Shown one piece after another: positions 54,428-64,000 of a stretch of DNA of 64,000 nucleotides (position 1 is its first letter; the number at the start of each line of letters is the position of its first letter). The notes under the pieces were generated by a model. The model saw only the letters and a program-made list of their open reading frames with translations, made no database searches and was not told the origin of the DNA. The stretch comes from Rhizophlyctis rosea (lineage: Eukaryota > Chytridiomycota > Chytridiomycetes > Rhizophlyctidales > Rhizophlyctidaceae). The DNA lies in the NCBI GenBank assembly GCA_027596075.1, contig JADGJC010000107.1, positions 1 to 64,000 on the forward strand, written 5' to 3'. The translations under genes and the position numbers were made by a program.

Positions 54428-57400
54428 TCACCCAACGACCGCCAACAACTGCTGCACCGCTTCTTTCAACCCCACATCATCAACCGCAACCTGTTGCCCC
54501 GTCCCCAAAGTAGCCTGCAACTCCTTCCTGGACGGGCCCTTCTCTCCCAACCCCTTCGCGCTCTTCGTCCCCGACCGAGACAAATCCATCAGCGGCGAAA
54601 GCGGCATTGCAATGGACGGTCGTGAAGGAGAAGATGGCTCAGACTGAGTCGCGCTCTTGGAAGGTGCAACTGCTTCTAACTGTGCAAGGACCGGCCGCAA
54701 GTCGTTGGAAATTTTGGCTCGGAAATCGCCTTCATGATGTCCATAAATATGAGGTTGCGACAATCCCAGTGGTGCGAAATACTTACTGTCGCCTTGAATC
54801 AAAGCCCTAGCCAGGATGCACACATTGACCTTCGCCTCATCAGCATATTCATGTGCAACTTCATGTGCCGCTTTATCCTCGTCAGGAAGACCACTTTGCA
54901 AAATTTGGACAACCGTGGGCGTCAAGCTGGTGTGGTAGCGGGTGATGCGGGGTATAGCTTCTGGGAATGCTACAAGTGACAAAGATTTCAGACTTGAAAG
55001 CAAAAACCTATTCCAACCAACCAGTAAAACCTACCATTACAAATCAAAATCAACGCAACAATGCCTTCATTCTGCACCAGCGGAAACACTTGTCCCTCCA
55101 CCGGTGTTGCGTCGAAATGAACGTGATGCTCAGAATCATTATCAGCAACAGGACTGCCCGCGGCAGGGAGACTCTTGGTAAGAAGCGCTCCGGTAATGAT
55201 TTGCAGAAGGGGAGGAATGATATTTGAATCGATCAATCTTTTCGTGAACTGCAATGCTGTCGTTGGAGAATTAGCAAAAATCCAGCCAACCTCCAAAAGC
55301 ACTTTCCATACCTCTTGCCCTGTGCGCTGCCCGAATAATGTTAACAATAACACGACCACCCTCATTCCGAATACCAGTATCGTTGTCGCCCGTAGCGTTC
55401 CAGATCAACGATATGAGCTTGCCGAACGGCGTGTTCTCAATCGCATCTGGAACGGGAAGGGTGGCGAGGCCTGCATCAGGTGAAGGTGGCTCGGTGGCCG
55501 ACAGAACACGATACACATTCGCATCTAAAGGGTGCATTAGCTGAATCACTGCGCGAAAGCCGCAAACCATCGACTCACCATTGGTGCCAGCACACAAATT
55601 CTTCAAAACCCCAACACAACCGTATTGCACCGGTTTGATCCCTTCAATGTCTAGCAACTGCGACACGACAGGGATCACACCAATTGAACCCAAGATTGGC
55701 CGGTCGTCCGCTGACATTTTCCAAAATCAGCATGCCTCGGATATTACAATACAACCTGACCACATACCAGCCAACGACAAATTCTTCAATGCGCCGACCA
55801 CAGCATGAAGCACCTTTATCGTACTCTTCGTCTCCTCCCTCAGTCCAGAAGTCTTCAATCGATCAATCTCCAAGCCGAGCAGGTCAAGTAATGATTGTGC
55901 GACGCCGTGTCGATGAACGAGAGCTTTACATGTCTCATCTTTATGCAGGAAAAAGATGCGCGATCACTCAAAAGAGTGCATGTGATTCTTTTCTAGCACA
56001 AACAACTCACCGCTTCTAGCCAAGTTTCCAATACACAACGCTCCAGACATCCGAATCTCATCCTCTTCCGCTTCATTTCCTGATTGGATCCCCGAAGTCA
56101 TCCACACCTTGAATCGGTTGATGATCTCAGGTTTACTTGGGATCTCCGTCATGTTGGTGTCTGCCAATGACGATGAGAAAGTGGTCGCAGCAATGTGACA
56201 GCACTGGACCGCCCACCATTCATGGTAACCAGTGTCACGATTCGGGAGACAGTTTTCCGGACATCCTGGTACATTTCCACAGTTTCCGGCTCCAGCTCCA
56301 AATCCGATACTGGTCTGTGATCTACGAAGTCAAGGAAGACGTCCAACAGATCTTCCTTCACAATGGATCGTTGCACTTCCGCTGTTTAGAGAATGTCATT
56401 TCAGGCCCCACGTCTTCGATGCTTCGAATGATTCAAACTCTACCATTCTCGACTATTGTTTCCAGCACAACCGTCAGCCCTTCCAACACTTCCGTTGCGC
56501 TCTCAAACTGATCAGGTGAGACGCCGGCCTGTAGGATTATGTTGTGACGATGACGCAGGAGGTTGAGGAGTTGTTTGAGTCCGCCGGAAGATAGTAGTTC
56601 CTCGACGCCCTTTTCTGGAACATCACGATGAGTCAACTAAACAAGTGGGCATGTATTGATCTCCGTTCTCTCACCAGGCTCCACAAGGTTACTGATCAGT
56701 CTGATCGCGGCAATACCAACATCGGCAAACCGTTCTTCAGTCGCTGCCTCAGTGCTCAATTGAACCAACTTTAATGATTTGCTCAGCGCCCCTGCTGATA
56801 GTGCTTCAACTTGGATAGGTTCTAGTGAACACATCACATAGCGATGTCAGTCAGGACAACTTTAAACGGCTCATAGTAAACAACCGACCGTTGTCCATGC
56901 TGATATTTAGCAATGCTCCGCACGTCGTAATGAGTACATTGGGTTGCGTGGAATCTAGTGAAGCCACTAGTGTCGAAATGGCATTTGGAGTCTCCAAAAC
57001 AAGATCTCGGTTATGTTCTACATTGGTGATGGTTGGCATATGTGATGAATCGCTGCAATCATGGAGGCGCACATACCGTCGTCAAAACATAGATTGGCCA
57101 ATGCACGAAGAGTTTGAACAGCCAGTTCGTTATTTGCACCCTCCGCCCCTCGTTGCTCTGCCAAACCATGAGCAGTCACCAAGATTGGGAGGAATCCGGC
57201 CTGAGCGATTGGACTTCGGCTCTCCTCTACAGTCAGCGATGTTATTTTTAGCATCGACTGGCTTCACGATCGGGGCGACGCAAGCACACCTGCTTTGGCG
57301 GTTTCGGCGACGAGTTTGGCGATTGTTGCACCCTCCGTGGCGTATGCATCATCATTCGAAGCTTGTAGCGCAGCAACAACGCTTTCCAACAATGTCTTTA

Positions 57401-57676
57401 GTGTAGATAAAAATTCGGCGTCTTGTGAAAGCGACGCGCGAGAGGACTCTGAGTGGTGGTGACATATAAATATTTGAAGCGCACTTCACTTCCTCAACAC
57501 TCCACCCTACCATCAGTAGGAATGCGATTTGCGAGTCCTGCGGTCACGGTTGAGGCATCACCCGCCTGTTGGCTTTGAATAAGGTGTTGATACTTCTCGG
57601 CTGTGTGGGATATTAGTCTACTTTCGATCTTGAGCGCGTCGAAGTGGGTCACTAGCATACCCATGGCGGTTTGCAA
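54428..57676 (-). CDS. RAP1GDS1: SmgGDS-like armadillo-repeat protein (RAP1GDS1 family)
   Basis: Fourteen exons sum to 2433 nt, 810 residues: 57676-57511, 57421-57290, 57226-57077, 57017-56889, 56821-56675, 56614-56444, 56381-56217, 56160-56011, 55938-55768, 55710-55579, 55524-55312, 55256-55035, 54969-54787, 54729-54428. Armadillo repeats are clear: GFLPILVTAHGLAEQ...TLRALANLCFDD; TTCGALLNISMDNG; SGALCIGNLARS; KALVHRHGVAQSLLDLLGLE; VVGALKNLSLAG; VGVLKNLCAGTNG; and LISLIWNATGDND. SmgGDS proteins are guanine-exchange factors/chaperones for small GTPases with C-terminal polybasic regions (Rho, Rap). All thirteen introns are phase 1. The last intron (54730-54786, 57 nt) is in frame, so retention would add 19 residues without a stop. 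Longer than animal SmgGDS (about 607). Confidence 0.85.
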
Positions 57677-58774
57677 GGTACGATCTCGAGCCCTATACAG
57701 CGGGATTGTTGATTTACAAGAAAGTGGACTCGTTCAGGGCTCTGTGTGGACAGTGAAGACGCGAACGATCTTGCTCCGAAAGCAGGTGATGGAAGGCTGG
57801 GGATTCACGGAAAGCTGGGTGGAATGGCAGCATCGAATTGGCGCAATTGCCTGCGGTCTAATGGCACGTGACACAAGGTTTGTATCACCAGCCGCTCTTC
57901 AAAAGGCCGTACTCATCTGATCGCACCACTGATTAACACGCCACAAGCTAAGCCGCCTCTTAACTTCTGTGCCCGCTGCCGGCCTATTGACATCCTTGTT
58001 GAAGTTTGAAAATAGCCTCCTCCTACTCAACCATCGGCAACGGAACGTCATAATACAAGATGGTGGGTATGACTGACAGTGTAGAGAGGCATCTTATAGG
58101 GCGATAGATGATGGATTGGAGGAGCAGGTTTAGGGTTGGAATGGAAGACGGATGGATGCAGAAGGACGGATGGATGGTGGGAGCCGGGTTGGGTGGATTA
58201 GCTGTGTAGGCCATGTGACGATGCGGGATGCGGGATTCATGAAGGTTCACTTCGGTTCGCTTCCGGAAACGTCACTATTGAACGTCAACAACGACACCAG
58301 CTAGTCCAGCACCACCCGATCACATCCAACACTGGTCGATGTTTGGAAGAAATTGCGAGCGTTTGGGCTGTTGAGTTCGTTTTGGACTCTCAGTCCTTGA
58401 TGGCTCCTAGACGGAACGCAACCGAGCGTCCACCAGCGAAAGAGGGCAAGGGAATTGTTTGGAGCGTAGCGGAGTGACGTGTGCAGATTTTCAGCTTGAA
58501 CCAGGGTTTATCGAACGATATCAAGATGCTGTCGAATAGGGGCTTGGTTGGGGGCGAGGGTTTGGAAGGATGATGGTCAAGGGAGGTGGCAGAATGGATT
58601 AAGCAAGGAGATGACCTTTGGACGATCAGTGCATTGGTACTGAGCGGGAGGAGGGACGTGGGCCTGAGGATTCCAGTATGGGGGAAGAATGGAGTGGGCT
58701 GGCGACCCATATGGCTGTGAAGCGGAATGAACTTCTTCATCAACACCGATGACTAACTGCCCTTCTCCCTGCAG
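57677..58774. other. Divergent promoter region and presumed RPL4 first intron
   Basis: Upstream of SmgGDS (minus) and RPL4 (plus). The RPL4 coding exon at 58775 has no ATG and follows a CTGCAG acceptor. The start codon must therefore lie in here. ATG at 58060-58062, followed at once by GTGGGT, would give a one-codon first exon and a 712-nt intron. Confidence 0.4.
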
Positions 58775-60123
<1,349 letters not shown>

Positions 60124-60647
60124 GTGTGTTGATGGTGGGGCTTTGATGGGAATGTATAGGTGAAAACGGTTGTTTCCGAAATACATTTTCTTTGCTGCAT
60201 GCGGTTTCCGTAAAAGAGAAACTTCTGGTTTTGTTGTGGCTTGGGTTGTGATTGTGGAACGTTTGGGAAACAAGATGGATTTGAAGAGGTGTACACGTTT
60301 TGACGGACATCAAGAAGTTTTTGAGTTCTGTGCGCACACCTGTTTGAATATGTAGGTGGGTATGGAGTTTGGACATTTTTCGAAAAGGAGGGCTCAGCAC
60401 AGGATTGCTCATATGTTGCTAGTGGCTACGCACACATTGCAATCTCCATCTTCACCCCCCTCAAAAGCTCGTAATGAAGCATGCGCTCAGAAGTGGGATT
60501 GTCCGCCATATTTCTTCGTACTCATGTCAGCTCCATCAGATGAATGTGATGCAAAAATTCATTATGCTGTTGTATTGCTCTCGAACAAGTATTTACAATC
60601 ATCCTCAATTGCTATCGCTAAACCATATCCGCAGTTGATTTTCTCAT
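60124..60647. other. Convergent intergenic region
   Basis: Between the 3' ends of RPL4 and the AAA-ATPase gene. Nothing recognised. Confidence 0.4.
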
Positions 60648-61898
60648 CTACACGATGGTAGAGAGAAGAGGAGGCGGGGGCGGAGTAGGAGAGGCATAAG
60701 CGAAGCCCCCGTAGTACGCCGACCTCCTCACACCACCATCACCACCAAACTTTTCCTTCTGCACACCCCGAAACTCCCCATCAAACTCCGCCAAATTCTC
60801 CCTCGAAAGCCCCATAACATCCTCATCAAACAAATACCTAATCACATAATTCACAAACGGCCTCAACGTAACACCCTTCCCCATCAACTCCTCCAAGAAT
60901 CCCTCCACCTCCTCCTCCTTCGGCACACACCCAACAATCCCCAACAACCCCCTCAACTTCTCCTCAAACATCTCCCTCGTCGGCATCCCAAACCCAAACG
61001 TGCGGGACATGCGATTCATAAGCGCCGGAATGCTCTTAACAAGCTCCGTATCGTTCGCCGTGAAACAGCGAATAATGCCGTCCGAGTCGTCGACGCCGTC
61101 GAGGGAGTTGAGGATTTGGGACATGGAGTTTTGGATTGTGCAGGATGCGTCGATGCTGGTTGTGGCGAGGAAGCGGTCAAAGTCTTCGAAGAGGAGGATT
61201 TTCATTTTGGGGGTGGTGGTGCCGGTGGTGATTGGGATTTGGATTTTCGGGGTGAGGGCTCCGTCGAGGCAGGCGGGGGAGAGGCCGCTGGGGTTGATCA
61301 TGAAGAGGGGGAGGTTGTGTTTTGACGCCAGTGTGAGGATCAGGGTCGTCTTTCCCACGCCTGGTGGACCCGTCAGGAGGTAGTTCAGGGACTTGTTTTC
61401 GCCCAGTTGACGAAGAAGGTCGCGGTGGTCTTGGAGGTTCTTCATGTCCTTTTCGATGGCGGCGATGTAAGAGTTGTACCCGACGTAGTTTGCCTCCTGC
61501 TTGCTTTGGAAAGACTCGGTCATGTACCAGTGGTTGCTAATTGCGTCGTATTTGTAGAGCGGGTTTTTCGTCTTTTCGCGTTGTGCGTCTTCGATGGCGT
61601 GCATGAACGCGATGAGGGTATCGTAGTCGGTACGGTCGATGAACCAGTAGTACATGTTTCCTTGCTTTTCTTGGTTGATGACATAGGCGTCAATGTCGAT
61701 GGAAGCCTTTGTGACGCTGTTGCATGGGTCGTGGAAGCGGTAAGGACCAGTGCCTGGGAGTGCAAACTGGCTGTTGTTGTAATCGATGTAGTGGCCCTCG
61801 AATCGGAAGTAATTGGCGATACGCAGGGGGAAAGCCCCGTTGATGTTCACCTTGATGCGGTAGGTGTATTTGGCCGGTGCGACGTGCTTCATTGACAT
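60648..61898 (-). CDS. BCS1-like AAA ATPase without a membrane anchor
   Basis: Single exon, 416 residues. The N-terminal about 160 residues form a BCS1-N-like beta-rich region. The AAA domain has Walker A LLTGPPGVGKTTLILTLAS, Walker B ILLFEDFDRF (BCS1: LLLEDID), sensor-1-like IIRCFTANDTELV and the PALMNRMSRTFGFGMPTREM segment with candidate arginine fingers. BCS1 translocates folded Rieske protein across the inner mitochondrial membrane. This protein has no transmembrane helix or targeting sequence (it starts MSMKHVAPAKYTYRIK), so it is likely a soluble paralogue with another client. The C-terminus ends in a Pro run. Introns are absent, in contrast to most neighbours. Confidence 0.75.
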   Translation of the reverse strand: MSMKHVAPAKYTYRIKVNINGAFPLRIANYFRFEGHYIDYNNSQFALPGTGPYRFHDPCNSVTKASIDIDAYVINQEKQGNMYYWFIDRTDYDTLIAFMHAIEDAQREKTKNPLYKYDAISNHWYMTESFQSKQEANYVGYNSYIAAIEKDMKNLQDHRDLLRQLGENKSLNYLLTGPPGVGKTTLILTLASKHNLPLFMINPSGLSPACLDGALTPKIQIPITTGTTTPKMKILLFEDFDRFLATTSIDASCTIQNSMSQILNSLDGVDDSDGIIRCFTANDTELVKSIPALMNRMSRTFGFGMPTREMFEEKLRGLLGIVGCVPKEEEVEGFLEELMGKGVTLRPFVNYVIRYLFDEDVMGLSRENLAEFDGEFRGVQKEKFGGDGGVRRSAYYGGFAYASPTPPPPPLLSTIV

Positions 61899-64000
61899 GG
61901 CTGCGATTATTCTTATTTCTTGATCAAGGTGAATCTATCGCAAATGATGGGGAAGTTGTCATGAGGGGATGGAAGTTCTCCCGTGTTTTTATAGTTTTCC
62001 AGGGGGCGTGGGAAAGAGCGGAGAAGTCAGGGATGATCCTAGTTGCTGTGCCCGACCGCTGCGCATGTGGCTTATGAAGGTTGCTGTGCCACAAGCTCCT
62101 CAACTCGACCTGTTCAACTTAGTAGTTGCCCCAAGGCGGGACCATAATATGTCTTTCTGCAAGTTTTGGCGCCAAAGGTAGATCTGGATATTTTTTATAT
62201 TGGGTCAATGGCTGTCGCCAGGAAAGCACAATGCTCCATTCCCCTCCATCGATGTCACTCCCAATCTCACTGTGAGTGGGAGGCCGATGATTTACGATCG
62301 TTTGCACATATCTTTAATCGTTGAATTTTCTGCCACTACTACTGAGTTAGTGGAATGTCCTGGTGCATCTCCAATATCTTACCTATCTTTCACCACAAAC
62401 TTCGACTGGCTCAAAATTCATGTATCGTGGATCCCCAATATCCAGTCATCTCTGCAGTAAAGAAGATGGTGAAACACCAAAGTGATCAAGCCCCCGAGTT
62501 CTGCACATTGAGCAGATATGAATGTCTGTTTATAGAATGAAAAAACAAGACAGAGCACAGGCCTCCATCTAGAATGATAATACATACAACAGTAACCGCG
62601 TTTCTACCGAAGATCTGGCTCTGAAAAGAAGGCCCCATGTCACGGTTGTCACCGACCTGTCAAACTCGATCATGTGCCCATGTTTCCCATCAGAGCTCTC
62701 TCATCTTGTCTAGACTATTCTCAAATTTGCCTTTCCTGTCTTAGCCCGCCTGCAAAGCTGCCATAGCTCTAACCGCGGAACTTGGGGCCTAGTCAAGTTG
62801 CTGGCGGGCGCACCCTGCCTGGTAACTTTCCATCTCTAGCTCAAGCGTCAAAGACAGCAGGTCACTGACAGCCCATACCGGCACATACAGCTCCCCATCC
62901 GACACCGCCGATACCACCAACCATAGGTGCTTGTCCAGTGCTGCACGAGCATCGAGCTCCGGAGGCCGTTGCCGGTTTGGCTTCTCTGTCCTTATGGGTG
63001 GTAACAGCGTCGATGCAATGCCTCAATGGAACTCGACGCATGGAGGGGTTTAATAAGACCGACGGGGACAGGGAACTACCCACCAACTGGAGAGATGGTT
63101 GTCAAGGTGTGCCAATTCAGAGGCGACCTGCATGCCTTCAATTGTGCGTTTGATACTACCAGACCTCGTTGCCAAAGCCCGGCAACTCATTGTTGACATG
63201 GGCAATTGAAAAGGATATTTGGAACTTGAGGGCGCTCATCTACTTTGTTCGCCAGTCCTCGCATGCCGCCATGGCTAAATCGTAGTTTCTTGTTGGTGAT
63301 GATCATGTAACCTCTCCGGTATGAATCAATTGTACCCTTAACACAAAGAGACTTCCTGATGTGAGATGCATAGGCGGATGTGGTCGACGTGATGGCAGCA
63401 GGTTTGCGTCTTCTGCACATTATGATGGGGTGCCCAGTCGACAGGGTGCAAACCAAGCGTGCTACTCCTAATTCACCGGACTTCAATTTTGTTTTTTGAT
63501 GCAGAAAATGAAATTACCGGGACGTAAAGTTCTGCGCGGCTGGGCATCAGGGAGCCCAACGAGAAGGTTACTGGCGGCGATTGTTGAGTCAATGCTGGAG
63601 AGATTCACAAGACTGCGCAATCTGCGCATTGGGGAGCTGTGCATTGGTGGGCAGGACCGTCAAAGTAGCAATGCTCAAGACTGACAAACGCCCATGGAGG
63701 GTTTTCAACTTTGCAATTGAGGAGAGTCACTGCATGAGTTGAGCGAACTGAAGGCACCAAACCGCCACTACAGATTGTAACGTGAATAGCTATTCATGAT
63801 GGCACAACCCACTCAAAGTTGCTCAACTTTCTATCTCTTTGCGTAAGGAGTCGAACATTAGGAATGAGTCCTCTTGGTACAGACATACAGATCCAATCCC
63901 AAGCAATGGTTGATCAATGCAAGGAATGGGGACGACAGAGTTACAAAACAAGCTATAATGATCGTTCCTCACGTATGAATCGAAGTGAAGTATCCGCAAC
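61899..64000. other. 2.1 kb without recognisable genes
   Basis: Short open frames occur on both strands (for example minus 63187-63486), with no domain, strong codon bias or linked splice pattern. No tRNA-like or repeat structure was noticed. The left end holds the promoter of the AAA-ATPase gene. Confidence 0.4.

Noticed and set aside
62860..64000. Small open frames at the right end
   Set aside because: No recognisable content, no splice logic; not enough to call a gene.

Overview
The window looks like nuclear DNA of an early-diverging, probably zoosporic (chytrid-like) fungus. This is inferred from gene content and architecture, not from a database search. Genes are dense and most carry several short GT-AG introns (about 50-100 nt). 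The content is fungal: Nic96/Nup93, a multi-BRCT Brc1/Rtt107 protein, Dot5-type peroxiredoxin, a secreted protein with a CBM1 cellulose-binding module, and an Efm3-type methyltransferase. It also includes genes common outside Dikarya, such as the armadillo protein SmgGDS/RAP1GDS1, a ZCCHC10-like zinc-knuckle protein and a TIR-NB-ARC-TPR protein. I found no convincing tRNA, rRNA, CRISPR or intact transposon.

Left part (1-14.6 kb): the 3' end of a Lys/Gly-rich gene, then a Sec14 (CRAL-TRIO)-ADF-H fusion gene interrupted by one in-frame TAG at a splice donor. Next come a D123-family protein, a BTB protein with possible ultrashort introns, and, on the minus strand, the most striking locus: a four-exon gene for a 966-residue TIR-NB-ARC-TPR receptor-like STAND protein (9067-12186). 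A gene-poor 2.4 kb stretch follows.

Centre (14.6-36 kb): a divergent DBP5/DDX19-like DEAD-box protein with eroded motifs and a G-patch-like tail lies head-to-head with a 14-exon Brc1/Rtt107-type gene. After these come a MAPEG membrane protein, an F-box protein, a gene with a PD-(D/E)XK-like motif, a two-RING protein, a protein with about five RRM-like modules, nucleoporin Nic96 and a nuclear peroxiredoxin.

Right part (36-64 kb): a small CBM5/12-like protein, a rhodanese with a GC-AG intron, a secreted Cys-rich/CBM1 protein, a tandem cyclic-nucleotide-binding-domain protein, a ZCCHC10-like protein, two uncharacterised genes, an eEF2-lysine methyltransferase, casein kinase 1, SmgGDS (14 exons, every intron phase 1), ribosomal protein L4 and a BCS1-like AAA ATPase. 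The last 2 kb hold nothing recognisable.

The genes do not form one pathway. Most are housekeeping genes (nuclear pore, translation, genome stability, kinase signalling) mixed with environment-facing genes (cellulose/chitin binding, TIR-STAND sensing). Exon models were built by eye from splice consensus and reading-frame closure. Where exon lengths sum to a multiple of three this is stated.
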